The translations under genes and the position numbers were made by a program. The notes under the pieces were generated by a model. It did no database searches, had not been told where the DNA came from, and worked only from the letters and a program-made list of their open reading frames with translations. Shown in pieces: positions 17,052 through 26,149 of a stretch of 64,000 nt of DNA. Numbering within the stretch: position 1 is the stretch's first letter; each line of letters opens with the position of its first letter. The DNA is from Mucilaginibacter paludis DSM 18603 (GTDB lineage: Bacteria; Bacteroidota; Bacteroidia; Sphingobacteriales; Sphingobacteriaceae): the NCBI RefSeq assembly GCF_000166195.2, contig NZ_CM001403.1, positions 7,056,877-7,120,876 on the forward strand. Reading direction: 5' to 3'.

Positions 17052-18686
17052 ATGAAATACATCTACCCGATCCGTAAAAAAGGACTACTAATTTTTGCCA
17101 CCCTGGTTTTGATGCTTGCCGCCGGCAAGGGCTTTGCACAGCTAATTTACCAACCTTATTCCTACCAGTTTTATCAAAAGCTAAATAAGGATATGTATTC
17201 GCCGGCCACCAGCCTGCATACCTCAGTTAAGCCCTATTTTATTTCAGATTCAAGCTCGTTAAGGCATTCGTACGATTCGCTGATGCATAACAATGTGGAT
17301 AACTCTAAAAAAAGCTGGCTTAACCATTTGCTGTTTAGCGGGCATTTGGTAGAAGTTAAAAACAAGGAGTTTACCTTCTACATGGATTACATTACCGATT
17401 TACAGTTGGGGCGTGAGTTTAATGATAAAACAACTACCAACTTAAACACCCGCGGGTATGATATCGGTGGCACCATCGGCTCAAATTTCTTTTTTTACAC
17501 TTCGGGATACGAGAACCAGGGGAAGTTTGCCAACTACGTTAACAATTATATCAACGCGGTAAAGATGATACCCGGCCAGGCCTACGACCGGACAGCCAAG
17601 GGCGATTCGCGAGTAATTGGCAGTAAAGATTGGTCGTACGTAACGGCGATGATCGGTTTTATGCCGAATAAGAACATCACCATCGCTTTAGGACAGGATA
17701 AAACCTTTATTGGTGACGGATATAGGTCGGTACTTCTGTCGGATTACGCGGCTACTTATCCCTTATTACGTTTTACGGCCAACATAGGTAAACATGTACA
17801 GTATATGGCCAGTTGGGCCTATATGGATAACCGTACCGCCCCCACATTTGATGTCAACCCCAGTGGCCCCAATTACCGCAGGGCTTGGGCCGCCTTCCAC
17901 TATATCGACTGGAATATAACCAACAGGGCATCCCTTGGCTTTTTTAACGCTTTAATTGCCGCCGAGGCCGACGATCAGGGCAACCGCCATGGTTTCGATG
18001 TAAACTATATTAATCCTATCCTGTTTTTGCGCTCGCTGGGCCCCGGCGGCATACCCGACCATACACTCGCCGGCTTTAACGGTAAATATAAGGTACTTGA
18101 TAAAACAACGGTTTACGGCCAGATACTTTTCGACCAAACCGGCACAAGCTCAAATAGCAACAGCCGTGGTGCTTACCAGTTAGGTTTCAGAGGGGCCGAT
18201 CTGTTTAAGGTAAACAGTTTAAACTACCTGTTTGAGTTTAATACCGCAGCGCCCTATACGTACTCAAACCAATATCCTATTGTAAGTTATACGCAATTAA
18301 GCGAGCCGCTGGCGCACCCCTACGGTGCAAATTTTAAGGAGTGGTTGGGTATTGTAAATTATTCTGTTGGTAAATTTGATTTCCAGGGGCAATTAAATTA
18401 TGCTAAGTACGGCTTAAACACCACCGCTACTAACTATGGTAAAGATGTAACGCTTGCCGATAATGCATCCATACCTTCCGGAAGCATCAGTACAGGGCAG
18501 GGGATAGCAACTACTTTAAAATACGCCGAAGGTACGGTGGCCTTTGTGTTGAACCCTAAATATAACCTGCGGGTTGAGGTGGGAGGTTTATGGCGCAACG
18601 AAACCAATGCCCTAAGCGATACCAAAACAGTGTTGCTCACCTTTGGTTTGCGCAGCAGTTTCAGAAATCTGTATCATGATTTCTGA
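17052..18686 (+). CDS. RemB/Wzi-like outer-membrane beta-barrel protein, paralogue 1
   Basis: A 544-residue exported protein with a signal peptide (LLIFATLVLMLAAGKGFA, cut near residue 30). Beta-strand-rich throughout and ending in an aromatic residue (NLYHDF), as outer-membrane barrels do. It carries GQDKTFIGDGYRSVLLSDYA, a motif I associate with gliding-motility protein RemB and capsule-assembly Wzi-like barrels. Other conserved patches are PYSYQFYQKLNKDMYSP and YQLGFRGADLFKVNSLNYLF. The next gene is a close paralogue 43 bp downstream. No gliding (gld/spr) genes are in the window, so a surface-polysaccharide role is as likely as motility. Confidence 0.75.
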   Translation: MKYIYPIRKKGLLIFATLVLMLAAGKGFAQLIYQPYSYQFYQKLNKDMYSPATSLHTSVKPYFISDSSSLRHSYDSLMHNNVDNSKKSWLNHLLFSGHLVEVKNKEFTFYMDYITDLQLGREFNDKTTTNLNTRGYDIGGTIGSNFFFYTSGYENQGKFANYVNNYINAVKMIPGQAYDRTAKGDSRVIGSKDWSYVTAMIGFMPNKNITIALGQDKTFIGDGYRSVLLSDYAATYPLLRFTANIGKHVQYMASWAYMDNRTAPTFDVNPSGPNYRRAWAAFHYIDWNITNRASLGFFNALIAAEADDQGNRHGFDVNYINPILFLRSLGPGGIPDHTLAGFNGKYKVLDKTTVYGQILFDQTGTSSNSNSRGAYQLGFRGADLFKVNSLNYLFEFNTAAPYTYSNQYPIVSYTQLSEPLAHPYGANFKEWLGIVNYSVGKFDFQGQLNYAKYGLNTTATNYGKDVTLADNASIPSGSISTGQGIATTLKYAEGTVAFVLNPKYNLRVEVGGLWRNETNALSDTKTVLLTFGLRSSFRNLYHDF

Positions 18687-18729
18687 TCTGGTGAATAAGT
18701 CCGTTTTAAATGATTATAATTATCGCTTT

Positions 18730-20349
18730 ATGAAATTTACCTCTACCACCCGATATAAATTACTGTTTGCCTGCCTCATCATTGTAACGCTTGCAGCTAA
18801 CCGGCTTTCGGCGCAGTCGGTTTATCAGCCATATTCTTATTCTTTCTATCAAAAATTCAGCGCCGATCTGTACTCCACGCAAACGCGCATACACAGCTCG
18901 CTAAAACCTTACCTTGTTGATAGCCTGTTAAGGCACACGTACGATTCGTTGATGAACGTGGGCATCAATACGGCTAACAAGAGCTACGGCTACCGGAAGC
19001 TGTTTAGCGAGCATTTAATTGATATACAACATCCGGGTTATACCCTTTACGGGGATGTACTTCCGGATGTACAAATAGGGCGCGATTTTTCGGGCAGTAA
19101 AAATACCTGGCTAACTACGCTGGGTTACCAGGTTGGCGGTACCATCGGTTCAAAGTTTTCGTTTTACGGTAGCGGGTATAACAACCGCTCGGCATTTCCA
19201 GATTACTTAACCAATTACATCAACACAAGCGGTGTTGTGCCGGGTCAAACCCGGGTAACCAATAGGGGCAGCAGCATTACCAATTGGTCGTACTATACGT
19301 TTTTATTATCCTATACGCCTGTTAAATATGTTAATTTTACCATAGGGCAGGATAAAACTTTTATTGGCGATGGCTACCGGTCGATGCTTTTATCTGATTA
19401 TGCCTCCCCATATCCCTTTGCCAAAATAACCTTTAACCTGGGCAATGTGCGCTATATGGCCATGTATGCCCGCTTTGAAGATCCTAATGCGCCTAAAATA
19501 CCCAACAGCAGCGATAACCGCATCAAATGGGGATACTTTAACTACTTGGACTGGAATGTAAGCAAGCGTGTATCGTTGGGGATGTTTAATTCCATCATGT
19601 CTGTTGATGCTGATGACCAGGGCCATAAGCGTGGTTTTGATTTTACCTACGCCAACCCATTTATATTTTTGCGCCCGCTTGAGGCAACTAATGGTTCGCC
19701 GGATAAAGCTGGCATAGGTTTTACCGGTAAATGGAAGGTTATTGATAAGACGATATTGTATGGGCAGTTTTCGTTGACAGAATTCCAGGCGAAGGATTTT
19801 TTCTCAAGCAATGGCAGCGTACGCAATAAATACGCTTACCAGTTAGGTATCCGCGGCGCCGATCTGTTTAAAGTGAAAAGCCTTAACTATCTTTTAGAAT
19901 ATAATACCGCCAAGCCCTATACCTATACCGAAACCAGGGGTGTAGGCAATTATTCGCAATATGATGAGCCTCTGGCACATCCGATGGGCGCTAACTTCAG
20001 GGAATGGTTGGGCATTATGAATTACTCCGTAGGCCGCTTTGATCTGCAGGGCCAGTTGAACTATGCTTACTACGGTTTGGATATCAATGGGTTGGATTAC
20101 GGTAAGGATATATTTAAGTCGTACCTTAATGCTGCAAAGCAATTCGGTAATTACACCGGGCAGGGCCTCCGTACCGATTTTTATTATGCGCAGGGCAAGG
20201 TGGCCTACCTGCTTAACCCCAAATATAACCTCCGGTTAGAGTTAGGTGGTACTTACCGAAACGAAAAGAATGCCTTGTTCAATAATAAAACAAGCATGAT
20301 TACCGTTGGTTTGCGTAGCTCGTTCAGAAATATTTACAGTGATTTTTAA
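18730..20349 (+). CDS. RemB/Wzi-like outer-membrane beta-barrel protein, paralogue 2
   Basis: A 539-residue tandem paralogue of the preceding protein, with the same plan: signal peptide (LLFACLIIVTLAANRLSAQ), PYSYSFYQKFSADLYS, the GQDKTFIGDGYRSMLLSDYA motif, YQLGIRGADLFKVKSLNYLL, and a terminal NIYSDF. I chose the ATG at 18730-18732 because it begins the signal sequence; the frame upstream overlaps the previous gene. Side by side the two proteins are clearly homologous along their whole length, which suggests an old duplication. They are likely co-transcribed with the outer-membrane protein that follows after 50 bp. Confidence 0.75.
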   Translation: MKFTSTTRYKLLFACLIIVTLAANRLSAQSVYQPYSYSFYQKFSADLYSTQTRIHSSLKPYLVDSLLRHTYDSLMNVGINTANKSYGYRKLFSEHLIDIQHPGYTLYGDVLPDVQIGRDFSGSKNTWLTTLGYQVGGTIGSKFSFYGSGYNNRSAFPDYLTNYINTSGVVPGQTRVTNRGSSITNWSYYTFLLSYTPVKYVNFTIGQDKTFIGDGYRSMLLSDYASPYPFAKITFNLGNVRYMAMYARFEDPNAPKIPNSSDNRIKWGYFNYLDWNVSKRVSLGMFNSIMSVDADDQGHKRGFDFTYANPFIFLRPLEATNGSPDKAGIGFTGKWKVIDKTILYGQFSLTEFQAKDFFSSNGSVRNKYAYQLGIRGADLFKVKSLNYLLEYNTAKPYTYTETRGVGNYSQYDEPLAHPMGANFREWLGIMNYSVGRFDLQGQLNYAYYGLDINGLDYGKDIFKSYLNAAKQFGNYTGQGLRTDFYYAQGKVAYLLNPKYNLRLELGGTYRNEKNALFNNKTSMITVGLRSSFRNIYSDF

Positions 20350-20399
20350 TTAGCTGTTCCGTATTTTCTCAAATTTGCATCCTGATCACTCTTATATAT

Positions 20400-21461
20400 A
20401 TGAATAAAAAGTTTATCTACCTTTTCTGCGCCTCAATTTTATTAAGTTTTAACCTGTTTGCTCAAAGCACGCCCGATACTTTGCAAGGCAGCCTTGATGT
20501 GCATTTCAACGCCTTAGGCTTTATGGATAACCGCGAATACTCGGCTTTTGTGCCGAGATCGCGCACCTACTCGGGCACTCGTACTACTTTAGATTTTGGA
20601 ATTAACCTGGATAGCCTGAACCATTTTATTGTGGGTGTTAACGGCATCCACGAGTTTGGCGCCCAACCTTATTTTTTAAAGGTTGACCCTATTGCCTATT
20701 ATCACTACGAAAGCAATAAATGGACATTTAATATAGGCCAATTTCCGCGCGAAGGTTTATTAACACAATATCCGCGTGCCTTACTGAACGATACTTTACG
20801 TTATTACCGCCCCAATGTTGAGGGCTTGCTAACCAGCCTGCACACCAAGTACGGTTACGAAACTATTTGGATTGACTGGGTGAGCCGCCAAACCGCTACC
20901 GACAGGGAGCAGTTTTTGTTTGGCGATTGTGGCACCTATACGCCTAACCCGAAAGGGCCTTTCTATTTATCGCACTATTTTTTATTGCTGCATGATGCCG
21001 GTAACTCATCAACAGCACCACAGCCGGGTATCAGCGATAACGGTGCAGCCCAGATCCGGGTAGGGTTGGATTACAGCCACAGAACGGTTTTCGACTCCTT
21101 GAAATTTGACGTTGGCGGTATGCTATCCTTAGAGCGCACCCGTGGTGTAGATGGCTTTAGGGTGCCTAAAGGCTTTGTAGCCAGTGCCTTTATCAGCTAC
21201 CATAAGTTTGCTTTGTTTGAAGAATTTTATGGCGGCCAGGGCAGCCATGTGGACTATGGCGACTCGTTTTACGAAAAAAGCACTTATAACCGTTTGGATA
21301 TCATCTACTCGCCTTTTGTTTTTAAACACATTAAAGGGCAGTTTATCATCAGCATCCATTCGTCGCCGGGGTATATCGGCGATAGCCAGCAGGCATTCAG
21401 ATTAACTTATGATTTAGGCCGCAAGGTGCTCAAGAGATTTAAAACCGATAATTTATTATAG
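20400..21461 (+). CDS. Outer-membrane protein of unknown family, third gene of the RemB-like cluster
   Basis: A 353-residue exported protein with a clean signal peptide (FIYLFCASILLSFNLFAQS). The rest alternates aromatic and polar residues in the manner of an outer-membrane barrel (LDVHFNALGFMDNREYSAF, AQIRVGLDYSHRTVFDSLKF, RLTYDLGRKVL). I do not recognise the family; a porin- or alginate-export-like barrel is possible. It lies 50 bp after the second RemB-like gene on the same strand, so a shared role at the cell surface is plausible. Confidence 0.72.
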   Translation: MNKKFIYLFCASILLSFNLFAQSTPDTLQGSLDVHFNALGFMDNREYSAFVPRSRTYSGTRTTLDFGINLDSLNHFIVGVNGIHEFGAQPYFLKVDPIAYYHYESNKWTFNIGQFPREGLLTQYPRALLNDTLRYYRPNVEGLLTSLHTKYGYETIWIDWVSRQTATDREQFLFGDCGTYTPNPKGPFYLSHYFLLLHDAGNSSTAPQPGISDNGAAQIRVGLDYSHRTVFDSLKFDVGGMLSLERTRGVDGFRVPKGFVASAFISYHKFALFEEFYGGQGSHVDYGDSFYEKSTYNRLDIIYSPFVFKHIKGQFIISIHSSPGYIGDSQQAFRLTYDLGRKVLKRFKTDNLL

Positions 21462-21557
21462 GTGCACCTTAGGGCTTGGTGTTAAATTGCTGGGGCTCGC
21501 TACCAAGGCTAACTTCAAATCGAAGGTATATAGGAGGTTATAGCAAGTAATAAAATA

Positions 21558-21863
21558 ATGGCTATTGATTTTTATGATTTGGGCGATGTACATTTTGCGC
21601 AGCTATTATTTAAGATAGAGCATCATGACTTTGATTGTTTGAAAGATGTTTGGTTAGGGTTAAAAAACGCGACCGGGATATATATCGATCAATACGGTAA
21701 AACCAGAATTTATCCTACTCAGGTGAAGTTAATTGCCTCGCTAATTAAAGAGCACCTGGAAAAGATAAGTTCATCCGACGAGAAGGCAAAAAGACCATAT
21801 TTTTTTGATTTATATAACAAGTTTGTAGAAACAGAAGGTGGCTTAATTGCTTTGGGTGATTAA
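21558..21863 (+). CDS. Small cytosolic protein of unknown function
   Basis: A 101-residue protein without signal or membrane segments (starts MAIDFYDLGDVHFAQLLFKI). Acidic and aromatic composition with two probable helices (QVKLIASLIKEHLEKISSSD and FFDLYNKFVETEGG). It could be an immunity- or adaptor-like protein, but nothing in the sequence proves this. It starts 96 bp after the outer-membrane protein and precedes the M1 peptidase by 125 bp. Codon use matches its neighbours. Confidence 0.6.
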   Translation: MAIDFYDLGDVHFAQLLFKIEHHDFDCLKDVWLGLKNATGIYIDQYGKTRIYPTQVKLIASLIKEHLEKISSSDEKAKRPYFFDLYNKFVETEGGLIALGD

Positions 21864-21988
21864 GAGATGTTATCCTATCGGTTAAATTCAATACGCTAAG
21901 GAAAGGAATATTGATAATTGGCCACCGCCATCCTTCAGATTTTAAAATCCGGCTATACTTTGTATCTTGCTGTTTCGTAATCACGCTT

Positions 21989-23995
21989 ATGAAAATACAC
22001 CCTGCCAGCCTTTGGGCTGTTGTTACTTTATTGCTATTTACCGATACCGTTAATGCCCAAAGGAGACAAAAAGGGCCTAACAGTAACGATACTGTATCAT
22101 CAGTTTATCAGCCATCCGATATATTCTCGCCCTTGTTCTATGCCGAACGGGGTAACGAGTACCATAGCGCAAACGGAGCGCCGGGCTCTAAGTACTGGCA
22201 AAACCGGGTAGACTATCAGATCAAAGCCAACCTGGACACCGTAAAAAAAGTGATCCGCGCAAGCGAAACCATCAATTATACCAACAATAGCCCCGATCAG
22301 CTTCGGTTTTTGTGGATCCAGTTAGATCAGAATACCTATCGTGCCGATGCCCGGTCTAACTTCCCTACGGGAGCCGCCGCCGCGCAACATACCAACGGTT
22401 ACGAGTTTGAATCTGTCGAGATCATACAAAATGGCAAGGCCGAAAAGGTGCCCTATGTTTTAACCGACACCCGGATGCAGGTGCGTTTACCTAAAAGTAT
22501 TTTGCCCAACGGCGGTAAAATAAGCGTGCTCATTAACTATCATTATGTTATTCCGGGCGCTTTTGGCGGCCGTACCGATTATGCCGATACTAAAAACGGA
22601 AAGATTTATGAGATAGCCCAGTGGTTCCCGCGGATGTGCGTGTATGATGATACCAGCGGCTGGGATACGTTGCCATTTTTAGGCAGCGGCGAGTTTTACC
22701 TGGAGTATGGCGATATTGATTACCAGGTTACCGTGCCCTGGGATATGATAGTAGCCGGATCTGGCGAATTGCTTAACCCGCAGGAGGTATTGACGCCCAA
22801 GCAGATAAGCCGCTTGCAGGCTGCCCGCAACAGCGATAAAACCATCATGATTATCAACCCGGACGAGGTAGCAAAACCCACCTCCAGACCGGTTAACCGG
22901 GGAACGCTTACCTGGCATTTTAAAATGAGCAATACCCGCGATGTAGCCTTTGGCGCATCACGCGCTTACATTTGGGATGCCGCGCGCGTAAACCTGCCCG
23001 GTGGTAAAAAATCGTTGGCTATGTCGGTTTACCCGGTTGAGAGTGCCGGTAACGATGCATGGGGCCGGGCTACCGAATACCTGAAAGGTTCTATAGAATA
23101 TTTTTCGGCCAAGTGGTTTGTTTACCCTTACCCGGTGGCGGTTAATGAAGCCGGTATTGCAGGAGGCATGGAATACCCCGGGATTGTTTTTGACGGCATA
23201 ACCGATAAGGGCAAGGAGTTGTTCTGGGTAACCGCCCACGAGATAGGACACAACTGGTTCCCGATGATTGTAGGATCAAACGAGCGCCGCTTTGCCTGGA
23301 TGGACGAAGGCTTTAATACTTTTATTGATATTGGAGCCTCGGACGTGTTTAACAAAGGCGAATACGCGCCCAAACGCGATAGCGAATATGCTCCCGCAGG
23401 CGGTAACCCGGCTGATGAGATTATCCCCATCATTACCGATCCGAATGCACCTACCATCATGACGGCGGCCGACGCCATCAGCGAAAAATATCGCCATCCC
23501 ATAGCCTATTTCAAACCCGCCTTTGGGTTGGTACTGTTGCGCGAACAAATTTTAGGTAAAGAAAGGTTTGACTATGCCTTCCGCAATTATATCCGCAACT
23601 GGGCCTTCAAACATCCTACCCCAAATGATTTTTTCCGGTCGATGGATAACGGGGCAGGGGAGGACCTATCGTGGTTTTGGAAAGGATGGTACTACAACAA
23701 CTGGAAACTCGACCTTGCCATTATCCATGCCGAATACACCGACATCAACGACTTAAAAAAGGGAATCCGCGTTACCATAGCCAACAAAGAAAAAATGGTT
23801 ATGCCCTGTACCGTAGAAGTGAAATACAAAGACGGTAGCAAGCAACGCATGCAACTCCCGGTAGAAACCTGGCTGCAAAATAAAGTCACCACGTTTACCT
23901 TCCCCTCAACAAGTGAAGTTGTCTGCGTAGATATTGACCCTGATGCGGCTTTGCCGGATGTGAACCGGGTGAATAATCATTGGGTGATGAAGTGA
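21989..23995 (+). CDS. M1-family zinc metallopeptidase, exported
   Basis: An aminopeptidase of 668 residues counted from the ATG at 21989, which opens a signal peptide (HPASLWAVVTLLLFTDTVNA). The zinc site is HEIGH (417-421) with the third ligand E440 in FAWMDEGFNTF, exactly 19 residues after the second histidine. The GGMEYPGIV stretch is the exopeptidase motif equivalent to GAMEN. An N-terminal beta-domain precedes the catalytic domain. The protein is probably periplasmic or outer-membrane-associated and trims peptides. A longer upstream frame exists but places residues before the signal sequence. Confidence 0.92.
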   Translation: MKIHPASLWAVVTLLLFTDTVNAQRRQKGPNSNDTVSSVYQPSDIFSPLFYAERGNEYHSANGAPGSKYWQNRVDYQIKANLDTVKKVIRASETINYTNNSPDQLRFLWIQLDQNTYRADARSNFPTGAAAAQHTNGYEFESVEIIQNGKAEKVPYVLTDTRMQVRLPKSILPNGGKISVLINYHYVIPGAFGGRTDYADTKNGKIYEIAQWFPRMCVYDDTSGWDTLPFLGSGEFYLEYGDIDYQVTVPWDMIVAGSGELLNPQEVLTPKQISRLQAARNSDKTIMIINPDEVAKPTSRPVNRGTLTWHFKMSNTRDVAFGASRAYIWDAARVNLPGGKKSLAMSVYPVESAGNDAWGRATEYLKGSIEYFSAKWFVYPYPVAVNEAGIAGGMEYPGIVFDGITDKGKELFWVTAHEIGHNWFPMIVGSNERRFAWMDEGFNTFIDIGASDVFNKGEYAPKRDSEYAPAGGNPADEIIPIITDPNAPTIMTAADAISEKYRHPIAYFKPAFGLVLLREQILGKERFDYAFRNYIRNWAFKHPTPNDFFRSMDNGAGEDLSWFWKGWYYNNWKLDLAIIHAEYTDINDLKKGIRVTIANKEKMVMPCTVEVKYKDGSKQRMQLPVETWLQNKVTTFTFPSTSEVVCVDIDPDAALPDVNRVNNHWVMK

Positions 23996-24082
23996 GGTGT
24001 GGGGGGATAAATCCCTTGGGTGATTAAAGTCAAAAGAGGTGGGAAAGTGCGATTCCCCTCTCGAGAGCAGGGCTGTTGCATT

Positions 24083-24643
24083 CTAAGTGAGTAATTGTTT
24101 CAATCTGCCGATGTCATTGCAAACGAGTCTTTGTGCTTGTGCTATATTTTGAAAGCCATGAGCTCTGAAAACGTTAATAGCGATGTTTCTAAACACCGAT
24201 ATATTTTCTGGTGCATGAGAAGTTCTAATGCGGGAGGCATCCTCTTTAAACGTGACATCCTTTACCCAATGTAGCTTATTCTCTATCCCCCAATGACTTC
24301 TGATTCCATAGCATAACAATTGTGCATTTTCCCTCACACTGCTGATATAGAATGCGCAATCCTCACTGATCTTATTTTTGTCTTTTACCCAACGCTCTAC
24401 CTTGATTACCTGACTGGCGCCTATCCAGGCTTTACTGATTTCTTCTGGCGCCGGGCATATACATACCGATCTGCGCTCTGTACGTCCTTTATTTTTCTCC
24501 AATTCAACGAACTTGCTGCAAACCTTTGCTGTATCCGATGTCAGCGCCGCTATTTTTTCATAAAGGCCCTTTTGATTCTTTTTTACGCCTATCATATAAT
24601 CATTATTCGTACCTATTATCAGCTCAACTGTTTTTTTTGGCAA
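24083..24643 (-). CDS. ISAs1-family transposase, C-terminal part (second frame)
   Basis: The C-terminal half of the DDE transposase, read in the -1 frame relative to the first part. It includes KKTVELIIGTNNDYMIGVKK, AQLLCYGIRSHWGIENKLHW (the W..E.KLHW signature with the catalytic glutamate) and the terminal YITHAPENISVF-like region (RTSHAPENISVFRNIA). The apparent TTG start at 24643 lies in the overlap with the first frame; translation alone from here would lack the first catalytic residues. It probably functions only as a fusion made by frameshifting, or is inactive. Confidence 0.8.
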   Translation of the reverse strand: MPKKTVELIIGTNNDYMIGVKKNQKGLYEKIAALTSDTAKVCSKFVELEKNKGRTERRSVCICPAPEEISKAWIGASQVIKVERWVKDKNKISEDCAFYISSVRENAQLLCYGIRSHWGIENKLHWVKDVTFKEDASRIRTSHAPENISVFRNIAINVFRAHGFQNIAQAQRLVCNDIGRLKQLLT

Positions 24644-25176
24644 TGTAAGGCGTCAAGCGTAAACGTTACCCCTTCCAATCCCAGTTCAGCAATAAGCTTG
24701 CGTACCACCGGAATTTCACTTTCCTTTGAATTGTCTACAAGACCCTGGGCTAATACTTGACCACGGCTCCCATTATAGATACTCACCAAATTTACAAATC
24801 GCTGTTTTTCAAGCGCATAATCACTCATTGTCCCTTTGATCGCTTTGCCATCTATATTCATCCATTCATTTTTATTGATTTCTGTATACTGACTGGCCCA
24901 TTGATAAAAAACTTCGCTTAAACTTTCAAAATCTAAATTCTGCAGTACACGCCTCACGGTATAAAACGTAGGCAAACGGGATTTTTTCGGAGTGAAATAA
25001 GTCAAAAGATCTTTTTGATTACGCTTTATAAAATCACCCAGAGCACGATAGCCGTAATAACCACTCATCGTCCCCATCACAAATAATAACAAAATAAACG
25101 TTTGGTCATGCCGCTGACCAGCCTTTCTACGCACGTCTGGCAACTTCTGCAAATAGGTTATGATGCCCTTGTCCAT
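24619..25176 (-). CDS. ISAs1-family transposase, N-terminal part (first frame)
   Basis: 185 residues starting MDKGIITYLQKLPDVRRKAG, the usual ISAs1 N-terminus (DUF4277/H-repeat-type), with WMNIDGKAIKG carrying the first catalytic aspartate and GVTFTLDALHCQKK carrying the second. The frame stops just after an A8 run (plus-strand T8 at 24631-24638). A -1 slip on A_AAA_AAA gives LHCQKKTVELI, the contiguous sequence expected for an intact family member. So the split is either a programmed frameshift, a one-base deletion or a base-calling error in the homopolymer. Confidence 0.85.
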   Translation of the reverse strand: MDKGIITYLQKLPDVRRKAGQRHDQTFILLLFVMGTMSGYYGYRALGDFIKRNQKDLLTYFTPKKSRLPTFYTVRRVLQNLDFESLSEVFYQWASQYTEINKNEWMNIDGKAIKGTMSDYALEKQRFVNLVSIYNGSRGQVLAQGLVDNSKESEIPVVRKLIAELGLEGVTFTLDALHCQKKQLS

Positions 25177-25530
25177 ACTCTTTTTTCTGCAAATTTAAAT
25201 CCTTCTTCTTTTAAATGCAACAGCCCTGCTCTCGAGAGGGGCGGAGGGGTGTGTTCTATGCGAGCGATTAAAGCCACTGCCTGTGAATGAGAGGTTCACA
25301 GAATGCTGCTTATAGAGGCCACCGCGCCGTGCTTCGACAGGCTCATGACACCTTTATTTTGTAATTTCCTTTAACCCTTTTGTGCGTAAAAGCTGTCCTC
25401 CTGATACTTCGTCGGGCTCAGTAGTCGAAGGACGTGCGGCATGGCCCTTTACGATGTGTTTTTAAGGCACCTGAACTCAGTTTAATCTTGTAATTACGGG
25501 ATTAATAAATTATACATACCCGTCAACGGG

Positions 25531-25565
25531 TAATACATTATGTTTTTTCAAATCATAATGTATTA
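25531..25565. promoter_or_regulatory. Perfect 12-bp inverted repeat, possible operator of the AhpD-like gene
   Basis: TAATACATTATG (25531-25542) and CATAATGTATTA (25554-25565) are perfect complements separated by 11 bp, 27 bp before the start at 25592. The right arm overlaps a TATATTTA -7-like box (25564-25571), so a bound regulator would block the promoter. An ACCCGTCAACGGGT palindrome lies immediately to the left. No regulator gene is adjacent. Confidence 0.5.
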
Positions 25566-25591
25566 TATTTACAATAATTTTCAAGCATTTT

Positions 25592-26149
25592 ATGGCTTAC
25601 ATCAACCTGCCAAATACGCAACTGCCCGGAATAGTAGGGTTATTCGATTTTAGGAAAGATACAGGCAAAATTCTTGCCGATCTTGCTGAACTTTTACTCC
25701 GTGGGCCGTCAACATTGACAAGCGGAGAGCGCGAGATAATTGCCTCATCTGTATCTTATTGGAATGATTGCCATTTTTGTCATACATCCCATGCGGCAGC
25801 TGCAAAAGCGCACCTCGGGGCAGGTATGGAGCTGTTCGACCAAATAAAGGCTGGGTTTCCAGATGTTGAAATTTCGTCGAAGTTAAAAGCCCTGTTACTG
25901 ATTGCACAGCAAGTTCAGAAAGGTACTAAACATGTTTTGCAGTCGGATGTCGATTTTGCAAAAGATTGCGGGGCCGACGATTTGGAAATTCATGATACTG
26001 TATTGATTGCTGCTGCCTTTTGCATGTATAACCGTTATGTGGATTGCTTAAACACCTGGGCCCCGGAACACAATGAAGAATATGTCTCCATGGGGGAGCG
26101 AATGGCACACGTAGGTTACGGCAAAACGATCCGGGCAACAGAAAGTTAG
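25592..26149 (+). CDS. Carboxymuconolactone decarboxylase/AhpD-like peroxidase-related protein
   Basis: A 185-residue all-helical protein of the AhpD/CMD family. The redox signature is CHFCHTSH (60-67), i.e. CxxCxxxH as in AhpD, within GEREIIASSVSYWNDCHFC. Such proteins act as thiol-dependent alkylhydroperoxidases or reductants of peroxiredoxins in the cytosol. It is a single gene between repeats. The perfect palindrome overlapping its likely -7 box suggests tight control, for example by an oxidant-sensing repressor (inference). Confidence 0.88.
   Translation: MAYINLPNTQLPGIVGLFDFRKDTGKILADLAELLLRGPSTLTSGEREIIASSVSYWNDCHFCHTSHAAAAKAHLGAGMELFDQIKAGFPDVEISSKLKALLLIAQQVQKGTKHVLQSDVDFAKDCGADDLEIHDTVLIAAAFCMYNRYVDCLNTWAPEHNEEYVSMGERMAHVGYGKTIRATES

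Larger units (their letters stand above)
24068..25228 (-). mobile_element. ISAs1-family insertion sequence, 1161 bp
   Basis: Terminal inverted repeats are CAGGGCTGTTGCATT on the left (24068-24082) and its exact complement on the right (25214-25228), 15/15 bases. A 10-bp direct repeat CTCTCGAGAG flanks the element (24058-24067 and 25229-25238). The ends and the transposase identify the ISAs1 family, for which target duplications of about 8-10 bp are typical. Because the duplication is perfect and the ends are intact, the insertion looks recent. The single transposase is split into two frames. Confidence 0.93.
24058..25270. repeat. Interspersed repeat family A fragment split by the ISAs1-type element
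   Basis: Removing 24068-25228 and one copy of the duplicated CTCTCGAGAG restores GCGATTCCC followed by the CCTCTCGAGAGG palindrome and GGGCGGAGGGGTGTGTTCTA with GCGAGCGATT. That matches family A at 16440-16495 and, reversed, at 48900. The insertion lies at the centre of the palindrome. Confidence 0.8.

Noticed and set aside
18643..18729. Upstream extension of the second RemB-like gene
   Set aside because: It overlaps the end of the first paralogue and would place residues before the signal peptide.
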